Below are positions 44,930-54,378 of a stretch of 64,000 bases of DNA, one piece after another. The stretch is taken from NCBI GenBank assembly GCA_030388725.1, contig CP128857.1, positions 3,410,001 to 3,474,000 of the forward strand, read 5' to 3'. The position numbers and the translations under genes were made by a program. Below the pieces are notes generated by a model that saw nothing but the letters and a program-made list of their open reading frames with translations, searched no databases and had not been told where the DNA came from. The first letter of the stretch is position 1; each line of letters opens with the position of its first letter. The stretch is from Prodigiosinella aquatilis (lineage in GTDB: Bacteria; Pseudomonadota; Gammaproteobacteria; Enterobacterales; Enterobacteriaceae).

Positions 44930-45337
44930 CTACTCACGCTTCAAACGTTGGCTATTAGCCAGATAAAGGGCTACCACCAATATCAGAATCGACGCGGCAT
45001 AAACCAGGGTATAGGAAGGATTGTCATGATCGACAATAATCAAGCGCACAATAGCGGTGATACCGATGTAAAGAAAATAACGTAGCGGAAAATGGTATCC
45101 CGACTGAAAATACTTCACGATCAACGCAATAAATTCAAAGTACAGAAAATAGACTACCAAACTGTCAATCAGCATGTAGGAAGAGTCTTTCTCATTGCTG
45201 ATCATTAACGCTGTCGCCAGATGGAGAGTTTCCTTACCGAGGAACACCACCAGAATAACAGCCAATAACAGCAATCCCACGCTGAGTATCATCTGCAATC
45301 CTTGGGCAATCATCACCACACGTGTTGAACCCACCAT
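44930..45337 (-). CDS. psiE: Phosphate-starvation-inducible membrane protein PsiE
   Basis: A 135-residue inner-membrane protein with four hydrophobic segments. The family core VVYFLYFEFIALIVKYFQSG and HFPLRYFLYIGITAIVRLII is almost identical to E. coli PsiE, as is the LANSQRLKRE tail. Function is unknown; in E. coli it is induced by phosphate starvation and affected by CRP. GGAG lies in AAGGAGTAG just before the ATG. It faces cyaR and yegQ. Confidence 0.94.
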   Translation of the reverse strand: MVGSTRVVMIAQGLQMILSVGLLLLAVILVVFLGKETLHLATALMISNEKDSSYMLIDSLVVYFLYFEFIALIVKYFQSGYHFPLRYFLYIGITAIVRLIIVDHDNPSYTLVYAASILILVVALYLANSQRLKRE

Positions 45338-45431
45338 TCATCTACTCCTTACCCAAACTGCGCCAAATAATATGGACGATTATCGTCTGCCTACCGCAAC
45401 TTAAATTGTTGGCACATCAGTGTAACGATAA

Positions 45432-45447
45432 TTTGACAAAGATCACA
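45432..45447. promoter_or_regulatory. Candidate CRP site upstream of psiE
   Basis: On the minus strand TGTGA-TCTTTG-TCAAA matches eight of ten CRP positions, about 100 bases before psiE. A TTGTCAA half-site of Pho-box type overlaps it, but its partner half is poor, so PhoB control cannot be called. Confidence 0.45.
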
Positions 45448-45526
45448 AAAATAGTGGGTGTCATCAACGCTGTCTAGATCTTTTTTTAGTATCTATCTGA
45501 TTTTATTACACCTTAAATACCATAGG

Positions 45527-46330
45527 TTACCACCAGCGGTGGAAATGGTGTACTGGACCAATTCCCTTCCCAACCTCCAGTGAATCCGCCTGCTCCAGCG
45601 CCCCTTGCAGATAGGCTTTGGCGGCCATGACGGTGGCTGACCAGTCGTTATAACGCGGACGTAGCGCCGCCAGTGCTGCCGACAAAGTACAGCCAGTACC
45701 GTGAGTATGACGGGTATGGATGCGGGGCGCGGTGAAACGCACCGGCTCACTTTGTACCGAGAATAACCAGTCCGGACTCTCCTCATCACTCAGGTGACCC
45801 CCCTTCATCAGTACCGCCGGACATCCCATCGCTAACAGTGCTTCCCCCTGCTGACGCATTTCCTGCTCATTGGCTGCGGGAGAACACGCCAGCAAAGCCG
45901 CCGCTTCCGGTAAATTGGGAGTGATCAGTGAGACCTGTGGTAACAACATCTGCCGAATGGCGTCGACCGCGTCAGCCGCCAGTAATGGATCACCGCTTTT
46001 CGCCAGCATTACCGTATCCAGCACCACATACGGCACGACATAGCGCCGCAGACGCTCGGCCACCACCTCGACAATATCAGTCTGAGCCAGCATACCTATT
46101 TTGGCGCTATCAATGCGTACATCGCTCAATACAGAATCCAGCTGAGCAGCGACAAAATCAGGATCAATCCGGTAAACCGACTGCACACCACACGTATTCT
46201 GTGCCACCAGTGCGGTGATCACACTGGTGCCGTAAGCTTCCAGTGCGGAGAACGTTTTCAAATCGGCCTGAATACCGGCACCACCGCTGGGGTCCGTACC
46301 GGCGATGGTCAGTGCGTTGATGCGTCTCAT
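45527..46330 (-). CDS. thiD: Hydroxymethylpyrimidine/phosphomethylpyrimidine kinase ThiD
   Basis: ThiD phosphorylates HMP and HMP-phosphate to HMP-pyrophosphate for thiamine synthesis. The 267-residue ribokinase-fold protein has the N-terminal NALTIAGTDPSGGAGIQADL signature, VLMKGGHLSDEES and a C-terminal ATP/anion-hole motif THGTGCTLSAALAALR with the catalytic Asp/Cys region. The start overlaps the thiM stop (ATGA), giving a two-gene salvage operon under the TPP riboswitch upstream. Confidence 0.96.
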   Translation of the reverse strand: MRRINALTIAGTDPSGGAGIQADLKTFSALEAYGTSVITALVAQNTCGVQSVYRIDPDFVAAQLDSVLSDVRIDSAKIGMLAQTDIVEVVAERLRRYVVPYVVLDTVMLAKSGDPLLAADAVDAIRQMLLPQVSLITPNLPEAAALLACSPAANEQEMRQQGEALLAMGCPAVLMKGGHLSDEESPDWLFSVQSEPVRFTAPRIHTRHTHGTGCTLSAALAALRPRYNDWSATVMAAKAYLQGALEQADSLEVGKGIGPVHHFHRWW

Positions 46331-47139
46331 GCCAGATCCTCCGCACGCAGGTGATATAAGTGGTCAAGAAACGCCGGGATAAAACTTCCCGGCCCTTGTA
46401 CCTGTACTGATGCTCGTCCTCCAGCCAGTGCCATCACATGACACGCCGTCGCCACATGCGGCAGACGGTCGCCAGCCAGCGCACAAAAGGCCGCAACCAC
46501 CGCAGATAGCGCACAACCGGTTCCTACAACCCGTGTCATTATTTTATCCCCGCCGGGAATCGCCCAGTCACGGTCACCGTCCGTCACGTAATCCACTTCG
46601 CCCGTCACCGCGACAACGGTAGCAATACGACGCGCCAGCTCACGCGCGGCAGGCAATGCCGTTAATGAATCGTTGGCGCTGTCCACACCGCGCCCCTGAA
46701 TGTTTAGCCCGGATAACGCCATGATTTCTGAAGCATTTCCCCGAATAGCGGCCGGTTTGAGTTGCAGTAGTTCACGGGCAAATTCAGTACGAAAAGTCAG
46801 CCCGCCAACCGCCACCGGATCGAACACCCACGGTGTTCCGGCCTGATTGGCACTGTTCACCGCAGCCAGCATAGCATCCGCGCGATCGCGCTCCAGCGTA
46901 CCTACATTGATGAGCAACGCATCGGCCACCGCGCTGAATTGCGCCGCTTCACCGGGATCAACCACCATCGCGGGCGAGGCGCCCAGCGCCAATAAGACGT
47001 TGGCTGTAAAACTTTGTACTACATCATTGGTCAGGCAGTGGACTAACGGCGCCCGATGGTGGAATTGAGTCAGGGAATCTGCGGCAACAGCGGCAGACAA
47101 AAGCACAGGTCGAGCGTTCATAAATCTCCCAACCAGCAT
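46327..47139 (-). CDS. thiM: Hydroxyethylthiazole kinase ThiM
   Basis: ThiM phosphorylates hydroxyethylthiazole in the thiamine salvage pathway. The 270-residue product has the substrate-binding segment HCLTNDVVQSFTANVLLALG, GNASEIMALSG and the ATP-site motif RVVGTGCALSAVVAAFCAL. It is the first gene of thiM-thiD. The TPP riboswitch lies about 30 bases upstream, so translation and transcription should fall when thiamine pyrophosphate is plentiful. Confidence 0.96.
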   Translation of the reverse strand: MLVGRFMNARPVLLSAAVAADSLTQFHHRAPLVHCLTNDVVQSFTANVLLALGASPAMVVDPGEAAQFSAVADALLINVGTLERDRADAMLAAVNSANQAGTPWVFDPVAVGGLTFRTEFARELLQLKPAAIRGNASEIMALSGLNIQGRGVDSANDSLTALPAARELARRIATVVAVTGEVDYVTDGDRDWAIPGGDKIMTRVVGTGCALSAVVAAFCALAGDRLPHVATACHVMALAGGRASVQVQGPGSFIPAFLDHLYHLRAEDLA

Positions 47140-47170
47140 GTCAAGAAGGCGGTAACCGATGAGATACCGT

Positions 47171-47254
47171 GACTTCCCTACGCTGGCATTATCCAGTTCA
47201 GGTTATACGGGTAAATTCTCAGCCACCGCAGTTAATGCAAAGGCACCCCGAGTC
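47171..47254 (-). promoter_or_regulatory. TPP riboswitch (THI element) of thiMD
   Basis: Read on the minus strand, the element starts GACTCGGGGTGCC, contains the pyrimidine-sensing CTGAGA and ACCCG strands, then ACCTGAACTGGATAATGCCA and GCGTAGGGAAGTC. These are the invariant parts of the THI box. It sits between the promoter and thiM, and in enterobacteria this type acts mainly by hiding the thiM ribosome binding site. Confidence 0.97.
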
Positions 47255-47262
47255 AGCAACGT

Positions 47263-47291
47263 ATTATTGAAAGTGAAAAGATAAAGGTCAA
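47263..47291 (-). promoter_or_regulatory. Sigma-70 promoter of thiMD
   Basis: Minus-strand TTGACC (47286-47291), a 17-base spacer and AATAAT (47263-47268): ten of twelve consensus bases. It would start transcription a few bases before the riboswitch. Confidence 0.8.
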
Positions 47292-47394
47292 TAGTTGTCT
47301 ACACCACCGGCTATAACACTAAAATCCTTATAAATCAAAAAATAACAATCATAATTATTTTTTATCATTACCAATGGTGCTAGATGTTATAGCG

Positions 47395-47841
47395 TTAAAT
47401 CTGGCATTGTGCCGGGAAATCATCAAACGGACGGCATATCCGTCGGCCATCGTCGGTCCGATGGTATACCGCTTCTACGTTGTACCCGTCCGGATCACGG
47501 ACAAACGCGGCGTAATAGTTGGGATGATACTGGGTACGCAAACCAGGCTGGCCATTGTCGACGCCACCCGCCGCTATCGCTGCGGCAAAAAAGGCATCTA
47601 CATGCTCCTGGGACGCGACGCTGAAGGCGAAATGCACTCGTGGGCGAGTGAGAACCTCGCCGTGGAAAATCCAGAATTCACCACCAGGATCAGATGAACA
47701 ACCGTACCCCGTCAGCACACCGAAGCTAACGGCAAATTTCATATTCTTGACCAGCTCGTACCCTAATGGCCGCAACGCCTGTCCATAAAACCGCCGACTA
47801 CGGCTCAGATCCGACACCGGAATACTCAAATGATCCAGCAT
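47395..47841 (-). CDS. VOC (glyoxalase/bleomycin resistance) family protein
   Basis: A 148-residue vicinal-oxygen-chelate fold protein. The first beta-strand motif MLDHLSIPVSDLSRSRRFYG with the metal-binding His4, the central HFAFSVASQEHVDAFFAA with a second histidine, and the late DPDGYNVEAVYH with the acidic ligand are typical. GGGGGG precedes ATG 47841; an upstream codon seven residues earlier is rejected. The substrate is unknown. It lies alone, upstream of nothing in its own direction except the thiM promoter region. Confidence 0.88.
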   Translation of the reverse strand: MLDHLSIPVSDLSRSRRFYGQALRPLGYELVKNMKFAVSFGVLTGYGCSSDPGGEFWIFHGEVLTRPRVHFAFSVASQEHVDAFFAAAIAAGGVDNGQPGLRTQYHPNYYAAFVRDPDGYNVEAVYHRTDDGRRICRPFDDFPAQCQI

Positions 47842-47862
47842 GTTTCCCCCCTGACGACGCAA

Positions 47863-48200
47863 TCCAATGATTTTCCCTCACTCACTGCAAATAACGACAG
47901 GTTGAGCGGAATAACCAACATAGTCGTGTTCCCAACGGGAAAGTATGATCCAGATCTATAAGATAACGCTTAGTTATTCAGTAAAAGTGACTTTTTATTA
48001 ACTGCGCCCACCAGCGTAGACGACAGTAGTAAGAGAACGCGAGGAACTGTCTGGCGATAGTGATACTGGGCTATATTCGGCTATTTATCAGACGATTACC
48101 CAATTAAGGGATACCGTCTGGCTCAAGGTGGGATACCGCATTCAGGCGGAGATATCATGAAGTTGCATAATCAAATTCAGGCAGAATGATCGTTCAAATA
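47863..48200. other. Intergenic stretch with a possible gene remnant
   Basis: These 338 bases hold no intact gene. On the plus strand from about 48022 to 48158 one frame is open and protein-like (EELSGDSDTGLYSAIYQTIT), lacking a start codon. It may be a gene remnant; no family is recognised. Confidence 0.3.
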
Positions 48201-49094
48201 TCACACCGAAGCAGCGATAAACTCCCGTAACCATTGATGCCCGGGATCGCGATGTAAACGTTCATGCCAAAGCATAAACATCTCGAAACCGGGTACCTCA
48301 AGTGGCGGTTCAACAACCTGTAGCAGCGAGTTATTCCTCACCAGACGTGAAGGTAACATCGCCACAAGATCAGTATTCGCCAACACTGACAGAACAAACA
48401 GGAAGTGAGGTACAGAGAGCACAACCCGGCGCGTCAGACCCATCGTCGAGAGCATATTATCTGTAATACCCTGAAATCCGCCGCCATCCGGCGATACGAT
48501 CACATGGTCAAGCGCACAGAATTGCTCAAGCGAAGGCCGTTTTTCCAGACGCGGATGGTTAGCTCGGCTGACCAACACATAACGTTCCGCAAACAGCACA
48601 CGACGGCGCAAACCGGAGGGTGCGCCCCCACTGGAGTGAAAGGCCAGCGCAATCTCTCCCTGCTCTGCTTGCCTGGCAATACGTGACGGTACCGTTTCAA
48701 CAATGGCCAACCGGGTGCCAGGTGCCGCTGAACGTAATCCGCTCAATGCAGGCTGTAGAATTGTCGATTCGCTGTAATCAGAGGCGGCCACACACCATGT
48801 CTGTGTGGCCATTGCGGGATCAAAGGGCGCGGACGGTAATATGGCGTGCTCAAGGGACTCCAGCGCTTGCCGCAGGGGTTGGCGTAATTCATCCGCTCTG
48901 GCGGTTGGCTTCATCCCCCGTGGACCCGGTAACAACAAGGGATCCCCAAAGATATCTCTCAATTTGGCAAGTTGAACACTGACCGATGGCTGGGAGAGAT
49001 TCAAACGCAACGCCGCCCGGGTCACATTATGTTCCTCAAGCAATGCATCAAGAGTCAGTAACAGGTTGAGATCCAGCCTTCTGATATTAGTCAT
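48201..49094 (-). CDS. LysR-type transcriptional regulator
   Basis: A 297-residue LysR regulator: N-terminal winged helix-turn-helix (LDLNLLLTLDALLEEHNVTR, then LNLSQPSVSVQLAKLR) and an effector-binding domain from about residue 92. The NodD/LinR-like subgroup usually senses aromatic compounds. It is divergent from a quinone reductase gene, 85 bases away, which is its likely target. The shared intergenic region has two ATACCTG repeats (49099 and 49131) that may be the operator. Confidence 0.88.
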   Translation of the reverse strand: MTNIRRLDLNLLLTLDALLEEHNVTRAALRLNLSQPSVSVQLAKLRDIFGDPLLLPGPRGMKPTARADELRQPLRQALESLEHAILPSAPFDPAMATQTWCVAASDYSESTILQPALSGLRSAAPGTRLAIVETVPSRIARQAEQGEIALAFHSSGGAPSGLRRRVLFAERYVLVSRANHPRLEKRPSLEQFCALDHVIVSPDGGGFQGITDNMLSTMGLTRRVVLSVPHFLFVLSVLANTDLVAMLPSRLVRNNSLLQVVEPPLEVPGFEMFMLWHERLHRDPGHQWLREFIAASV

Positions 49095-49179
49095 GGCAAT
49101 ACCTGGTATGTTTTAAATTCATTTCTATGATACCTGATAGCGATTTACTCTGCGCACATCACACCATGGAGATACCACT

Positions 49180-49956
49180 ATGAATATTTTTATTGTTTAT
49201 GCCCATCCTGAATCTCACTCTTTAAATGGCTCGCTAAAAGACTTTACGGTCAAACATCTCGAAGATGCTGGACATACTGTCCAGGTATCGGATTTGTATG
49301 CCATGAAATGGAAAGCGGTGCTTGATGCCGACGATCGTACTGACAGACAAGAAGACGCCCCTTTTAATCCTTCACTCGATTCTAAACACGCATTCGAACA
49401 AGGAACACAGAGCCAGGACATCGCACGCGAGCAAGAGAAATTACGTTGGGCGGATATGGTTATTCTGCAATTTCCCCTGTGGTGGTTCTCCATGCCAGCG
49501 ATTCTCAAAGGATGGGTAGACCGTGTCTACGCATATGGTTTTGCCTATGGCGTTGGAGAACATTCAGATACCCGTTGGGGCAATCGTTATGGAGAAGGTG
49601 TAATGACAGGGAAACGGGCCATGTTGGTTGTTACTACTGGTGGATGGGAATCCCATTACAGCCAACGGGGTATCAATGGCCCGATGGAAGATCTCTTGTT
49701 TCCCATCCAGCATGGAATATTGTACTACCCTGGTTTTGACGTTCTTCCCCCCTTTATGGTCTACCGTACCAGCCGTATGGACGCCGATCGGTTTTCACAG
49801 ACCTGTAATGAACTCAGTGTGCGTCTGGATAACCTGGAGAGTGCAACACCCATCCCTTTCCGAGCACAAAATGCAGGGGAGTACACTATTCCGGAGCTCA
49901 CGCTAAAAACAGAGATTGCGCCGGGTCAATCTGGCTTTTTGGCACACAGAGAGTGA
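49180..49956 (+). CDS. NAD(P)H:quinone oxidoreductase, flavodoxin-fold
   Basis: A 258-residue FMN/FAD-dependent quinone reductase of the NQO1/MdaB-like family. The N-terminal phosphate-binding MNIFIVYAHPESHSLNGSL, the WADMVILQFPLWWFSMPAIL stretch that forms the flavin/quinone pocket, and LVVTTGGWESHYS with IQHGILYYPGFDVLPPF are hallmarks. Two-electron quinone reduction would protect against plant phenolics. It is divergently paired with a LysR gene. A GGAGAT site precedes the ATG. Confidence 0.9.
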   Translation: MNIFIVYAHPESHSLNGSLKDFTVKHLEDAGHTVQVSDLYAMKWKAVLDADDRTDRQEDAPFNPSLDSKHAFEQGTQSQDIAREQEKLRWADMVILQFPLWWFSMPAILKGWVDRVYAYGFAYGVGEHSDTRWGNRYGEGVMTGKRAMLVVTTGGWESHYSQRGINGPMEDLLFPIQHGILYYPGFDVLPPFMVYRTSRMDADRFSQTCNELSVRLDNLESATPIPFRAQNAGEYTIPELTLKTEIAPGQSGFLAHRE

Positions 49957-50142
49957 CGATAGCACCGCTATAGTGACGCGCTATGTAAGCTCCATTATGG
50001 CGGGCATCAACCAGTGTCGGTCAATAATATCCAACCCTGGATCTCTGGCGAAATGGTGGAAAAATCGACCACATGCGGCAGAGATCTCCTTACCTGAAAT
50101 AGCTCGTTCTAGGCTGCAAAAATAATGCACATAGGTGCAAAG

Positions 50143-50176
50143 TAGTCACTGAATCGTCATAAAGCCTCTATATAGT
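50143..50176 (+). promoter_or_regulatory. Candidate Pho box and -10 for the ABC importer operon
   Basis: Two seven-base half-sites, TAGTCAC (50143-50149) and TCGTCAT (50154-50160), are four bases apart, as PhoB requires; both keep the central GTCA. Ten bases after the second comes a -10 TATAGT (50171-50176), exactly PhoB spacing. The start codon of the permease follows at 50212. Matches are nine of fourteen to CTGTCAT repeats, so this is a good but unproven site. Confidence 0.5.
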
Positions 50177-50211
50177 CCTTTCTGTCTAAAACCAGAAAAG
50201 GGATAAGCCAA

Positions 50212-52035
50212 GTGATACCTGAAGCGGTTAACCGTGTAGAACCTTCATGGTGGTGCAAGTTACGGCACATGCTTGCAATCGCTCGCCACGAGCCGGCTAA
50301 TTTAATTGGTATCGGGCTGATATTGCTGTTTGCCTGGATTATTCTGGCGCCGGTATTGTCCATTTTGTTCGACGCCGTCGTGGTACAAAACGGTGATAGT
50401 GTGCGCGTACATGCTACCGAAGGCGCTTTTACCTATTACTATCTGCTGCGTACCCTGGTGTCGCGGATGTCTGACCTACTACTCTGGACACCGCTGATCA
50501 ATACCCTCTCAGTGGCGATAAGTAGCGTATCAGGTGCACTGCTTATCGGCGTAACCTTAGCCTGGTTGGTCAACCGTACCGATATGGCCGGGCGGAAGTG
50601 GTTCGCTACCGCGCTGATTGTGCCATTCATGTTGCCATCCTGGACTTTTGCCCTGGCCTGGACCACGATCTTTAAAAACCACACGGTGGGCGGTCAACCT
50701 GGCTGGCTGGAAGTGATCGGCATTCATACGCCGAACTGGCTGGCTTATGGCTATTTCCCGATTGTAGTGATTATGATGATCCACTACTCGCCGCTGGTTA
50801 TCCTGATTGTGGGTAACGCGCTAAAGCGAATGGACGTGCAGTTAGAAGATTGCGCGCGAGTCCTCGGCGCGTCGCGCAAGGTCATCGCGTTTCGTATTAT
50901 TGCCCCCTTGGTTCGTCCGGCCCTGTTGTCAGCTGCGCTGCTGATCTTTGCCGACTGTATTGGCGAGTTCGCCATTCCCTATATTCTCGGTTTACCGGTA
51001 CATTTTGAGACGCTGTCCACCGGTTTGTACCGCGCACTGGGATCGCGCCAGAATGGTGTTGCCGCAGTGATCGCCGCAGTCATTATGCTGATGGGCATGA
51101 TCACCCTGCTGCTGGATATGCGGATGTTGCGTGAAGCCAGACGTTTTGTGACGGTGGGAGGCAAAAGTGGAATGGATCGCCGTCGCCATCTCGGCCGGTG
51201 GGGTTTCGCCGCTTTCGGCATAGCCCTCACATTTGTGCTGTTGGGGGTTGCCATTCCGATCCTCACCCTGTTTTTTTCCACCATCATGAAATTACCCGGA
51301 CGCTTTACCGCCGATAACTTCACCTTTGATTTCTGGATTGGTCATAACCTGGATACGGTCGCCCTGCATAACGGGATTCTGCTCACACCTGATTTCTGGC
51401 ACGCGGTATGGAATACCATCATTATTGTCGGCTCCGCCTCACTCGCTGCCGGCGTATTGGGCCTATTGGTCGGCTATGCGGTGATGCGCTGCTCCATCCG
51501 CTGGGTCGGGGGATTTTTACGTCAGATTACTTTCCTGCCCTATCTGGTTCCCGGCATTGCGTTTGCCGCGGCCTTCCTGTCTCTGTTTGCAGTGGCTCAC
51601 GGGCCGATACCCGCCCTGTACGGTACACCCATGCTGCTGGTCATTGCGCTCATTGCGGAGAAAATGCCATATGCCAGCCGTTCGGGTATCGCAGCGATGA
51701 CACAACTGGGCAGAGAGCCGGAAGAGGCGGCTCGCGTCGCTGGCGCCGGTTGGTTTACTCGTATCGGGCGAATTGTGATCCCTATCCAGGCGGCACCGCT
51801 GACAACCGGCATTTTGCTGCCGTTTATTTCTGGTATTAAGGGCGTCAGCCTGTTCATCATTCTGGCGATACCCGCCACTGACGTCCTCACCACTTATTCC
51901 CTGCGTTTGATTGATTACAACTACCAGCAAGCGGCCAACGCGGTGGTGTTGATGATCGCGCTGATTTCATGGACCGGCACAATATTGATCCAGAAGATTT
52001 CTGGTACCGGTCTGGCTGAAGGTCTGGAGAATTGA
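50212..52035 (+). CDS. ABC transporter permease, fused double-domain (AfuB/FbpB type)
   Basis: A 607-residue inner-membrane permease made of two fused binding-protein-dependent permease domains (about residues 75-320 and 365-600), each with an EAA loop: RVLGASRKVIAFRIIAPLV and RVAGAGWFTRIGRIVIPIQA. About twelve membrane segments. The start is GTG 50212, supported by AAGGGA eight bases upstream. This family is often annotated as ferric iron transport, but AfuB belongs to a hexose-phosphate importer. Linked phosphatase genes and a Pho box favour a phosphorylated substrate. The ATPase gene begins two bases after the stop. Confidence 0.88.
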   Translation: MIPEAVNRVEPSWWCKLRHMLAIARHEPANLIGIGLILLFAWIILAPVLSILFDAVVVQNGDSVRVHATEGAFTYYYLLRTLVSRMSDLLLWTPLINTLSVAISSVSGALLIGVTLAWLVNRTDMAGRKWFATALIVPFMLPSWTFALAWTTIFKNHTVGGQPGWLEVIGIHTPNWLAYGYFPIVVIMMIHYSPLVILIVGNALKRMDVQLEDCARVLGASRKVIAFRIIAPLVRPALLSAALLIFADCIGEFAIPYILGLPVHFETLSTGLYRALGSRQNGVAAVIAAVIMLMGMITLLLDMRMLREARRFVTVGGKSGMDRRRHLGRWGFAAFGIALTFVLLGVAIPILTLFFSTIMKLPGRFTADNFTFDFWIGHNLDTVALHNGILLTPDFWHAVWNTIIIVGSASLAAGVLGLLVGYAVMRCSIRWVGGFLRQITFLPYLVPGIAFAAAFLSLFAVAHGPIPALYGTPMLLVIALIAEKMPYASRSGIAAMTQLGREPEEAARVAGAGWFTRIGRIVIPIQAAPLTTGILLPFISGIKGVSLFIILAIPATDVLTTYSLRLIDYNYQQAANAVVLMIALISWTGTILIQKISGTGLAEGLEN

Positions 52036-52036
52036 T

Positions 52037-53116
52037 ATGCCTGCGATTACCTTAACCAACCTGATAAAAATCTACCCCGGTGGTCAGAAACCTGCGGTGG
52101 ACAACCTCAGCCTGACGGTCAAAGATGGCGAGTTCATGTGTCTGCTTGGTCCATCCGGCTGCGGTAAAACGACCATTCTGCGTATGATTGCTGGCATTGA
52201 ATCCGCCAGCGGCGGCGAAATTGCGATTGGCGATAAGGTGATGGATTCCGTTGCCCGGGCAACGTTTATTCCACCGGAGCAGCGCCGCGTCGGCCTGGTC
52301 TTTCAGAGCTACGCCCTGTGGCCACATATGACAGTTGCGCAAAACGTTGATTTTGGGCTGCGCTTACAGAAAGTACCGACCACAAAGCGTATCGCCCGCT
52401 GCCAGGATGTTATGGAAAAGCTGCGCATCGCCGAATACGCCAGCCGCTACCCGACTCAGCTTTCCGGCGGTCAGCAACAGCGTGTCGCGCTGGCCCGCAT
52501 GTTGGCGGTTAATCCCGGAGTACTGCTGCTCGACGAACCGTTATCCAATCTCGATGCCACCCTGCGTCTGGAGATGCGTGCCGAGTTACGACGCTTACAC
52601 GAAACCTTTGCCACGACCATCGTCTTTGTCAGCCACGATCAATGGGAAGCGATGACCCTCGCCACCACCATCGCGGTCATGAGTGCCGGACATTTACAGC
52701 AGGTCGGGACGCCAGACGAGATTTACGCCAAACCCGCGAACCGCTTTGTCGCCGAGTTTATCGGCACGCCCAAACTGAACATGATCTCGCTCAATCAGCC
52801 ATCCAGTGTGCTGGCGAGCCACATCCAACAGCGTTTTTCCCTACAGGACGAAATGCATGTCTGCGGCATTCGTCCCGAAGAGATCATGCTATCCGAACAG
52901 CCACAGACCGATAGCGTGCCAATGATCATCGACAACATCATGCCAACCGGCGGCAGTTGGGTGATTGAACTGGTAAGGGGCGGCGATCACCTGTTCCACT
53001 CCACACAACTGCGTCCACGTTGGCAGGCGAATCAGCAAGTGCACTGTCAGTTGCCTGCCGCCTCGCTACACTTTTTCAACCAGCAGGGGCAACGTCAGGA
53101 ACGCTTTGTAAGCTAA
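52037..53116 (+). CDS. ABC transporter ATPase (AfuC/FbpC type)
   Basis: A 359-residue ATPase with Walker A GPSGCGKTT (residues 38-46), Q loop FQSYALWPHM, signature LSGGQQQRVALARML, Walker B LLLDEPLSNLD and switch histidine in VFVSHDQWEA, then a C-terminal TOBE/OB regulatory domain from about residue 240. It energises the permease encoded directly upstream. It resembles FbpC, AfuC and PhnT; motif alone does not give the substrate. Confidence 0.92.
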   Translation: MPAITLTNLIKIYPGGQKPAVDNLSLTVKDGEFMCLLGPSGCGKTTILRMIAGIESASGGEIAIGDKVMDSVARATFIPPEQRRVGLVFQSYALWPHMTVAQNVDFGLRLQKVPTTKRIARCQDVMEKLRIAEYASRYPTQLSGGQQQRVALARMLAVNPGVLLLDEPLSNLDATLRLEMRAELRRLHETFATTIVFVSHDQWEAMTLATTIAVMSAGHLQQVGTPDEIYAKPANRFVAEFIGTPKLNMISLNQPSSVLASHIQQRFSLQDEMHVCGIRPEEIMLSEQPQTDSVPMIIDNIMPTGGSWVIELVRGGDHLFHSTQLRPRWQANQQVHCQLPAASLHFFNQQGQRQERFVS

Positions 53117-53202
53117 CAACAGGCCAGCAAAAACGACCTACTGAAAGCCGAAAAAAACTATCCATTCAAGGCCAACAAAAACTCGCAACCAAAGGAAATA
53201 TC

Positions 53203-54315
53203 ATGAACCGCAAATTGATAACGAGCCTGGTCATACTCGCGACGTGCGCTACTGCTACCGCCAGTGCTCATGCAGCGGAGTCTTTCGATCTGCAATCATT
53301 GATCGCCGCAGCGAAAAAAGAAGCCCCTATCACCGTCTACGCCTCAACCGGCAAGATCGTTCAACAGGCGAAGGAATTTAGCCAGCAATACGGCGTTAAA
53401 GCAGTTGGTATTAAGGCTAATGCACCACAAATTATCGAAATTCTCAGCCGAGAAGCGCTGGCGCACAATGTCAAATCTGATGTCGCAATCATAGAAGACG
53501 CTCCCGCTGGCATAGAGCAGCTTCTGGACAAAGGTTATGTCAAAAGTTGGGTGCCAGGAGACATGAAAACCGTTATTCCAGCGCACTATCAAGATCCGCT
53601 GACGGTGGTATTGGCACCGAATGTTTTTGCCTATAATACGGTGCATCACAGCAGTTGCCCGATCACTAACATCTGGCAACTGACCGAACCAAAGTGGCGT
53701 GGCAAAGTGGCGATGCAGGATCCAACCGGTAAGCCAGCCTACACCGACTGGTTCAGTCAAATGGCCACCAATTACGATCAAACGGTACGCGATGCCTATC
53801 GACAAGAGTTTGGCAAGCCGCTGAAAACGGAAGAGAAATCGGCAATGGCGGCATTCGTTAAAGCGCTGGCGGCGAACGGCCCACTGCTGACCCATTCCGA
53901 CACCGATGCGGCAGAAGCCATTGGTGCGCCAGATGGCAAAGACGATTTCGTCGGTCTGGTTTCTACCGCGAAATTCCGTGAAAACAAACAAGGCATGAAA
54001 CTGGGTCTCTGCCACGGCATGAAGCCATTTATCGGTTGGAATTACCCAAGTCTCGGCGTCATTACTACCGGTAGCCACAGTCCGAACACCGCTAAACTGT
54101 TTATGCATTACCTGATGACCGCCAAGGGCATCGCACCGCAAGGCGTTGACGGCAAGATGTCTACCAACCAGACGGTAAAACTGCCGGCAGATGAAGCCTC
54201 CGGCATCGAAAAATATCGCGATGAATTGATGGTATACAAAACCTCAACAGCGAAAATAGACTGGCAGAGCCGCCAGGATTGGCAAGACCTTTGGAATCTG
54301 AATTACCGGAAATAG
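53203..54315 (+). CDS. Periplasmic binding protein of the ABC importer (AfuA/FbpA type)
   Basis: A 370-residue exported solute-binding protein. A signal peptide (LVILATCATATASAHAAES) is cleaved near residue 28. The mature part starts FDLQSLIAAAKKEAPITVYA, typical of the cluster-D iron/AfuA group. The start at 53203 follows AAAGGA; longer frames reach into the ATPase gene. Classical iron-binding tyrosine pairs (YY) are not seen at the usual late position, which argues against ferric iron, though the assignment is by eye. A hairpin after the stop may stabilise its message. Confidence 0.85.
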   Translation: MNRKLITSLVILATCATATASAHAAESFDLQSLIAAAKKEAPITVYASTGKIVQQAKEFSQQYGVKAVGIKANAPQIIEILSREALAHNVKSDVAIIEDAPAGIEQLLDKGYVKSWVPGDMKTVIPAHYQDPLTVVLAPNVFAYNTVHHSSCPITNIWQLTEPKWRGKVAMQDPTGKPAYTDWFSQMATNYDQTVRDAYRQEFGKPLKTEEKSAMAAFVKALAANGPLLTHSDTDAAEAIGAPDGKDDFVGLVSTAKFRENKQGMKLGLCHGMKPFIGWNYPSLGVITTGSHSPNTAKLFMHYLMTAKGIAPQGVDGKMSTNQTVKLPADEASGIEKYRDELMVYKTSTAKIDWQSRQDWQDLWNLNYRK

Positions 54316-54328
54316 AACTATCAACGGG

Positions 54329-54350
54329 AGAGCGCCTGCTACTGCGCTCT
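54329..54350 (+). other. Hairpin after the binding-protein gene
   Basis: A perfect 7-bp stem AGAGCGC / GCGCTCT with an 8-base loop, followed by TCATTGTTTTCG. It lies between the binding-protein and phosphatase genes and probably tempers read-through or protects the upstream RNA. Confidence 0.6.
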
Positions 54351-54378
54351 TCATTGTTTTCGTACTGGGAGCAAACTT

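Noticed and set aside
47374..47697. A 107-codon frame on the plus strand over the VOC gene
   Set aside because: The minus-strand VOC protein has family motifs and a strong GGGGGG site; the plus-strand frame does not.
53344..54141. A 265-codon open frame antisense to the ABC binding-protein gene
   Set aside because: It is the complementary shadow of a clear, full-length exported binding protein and has no ribosome binding site or recognisable domain.
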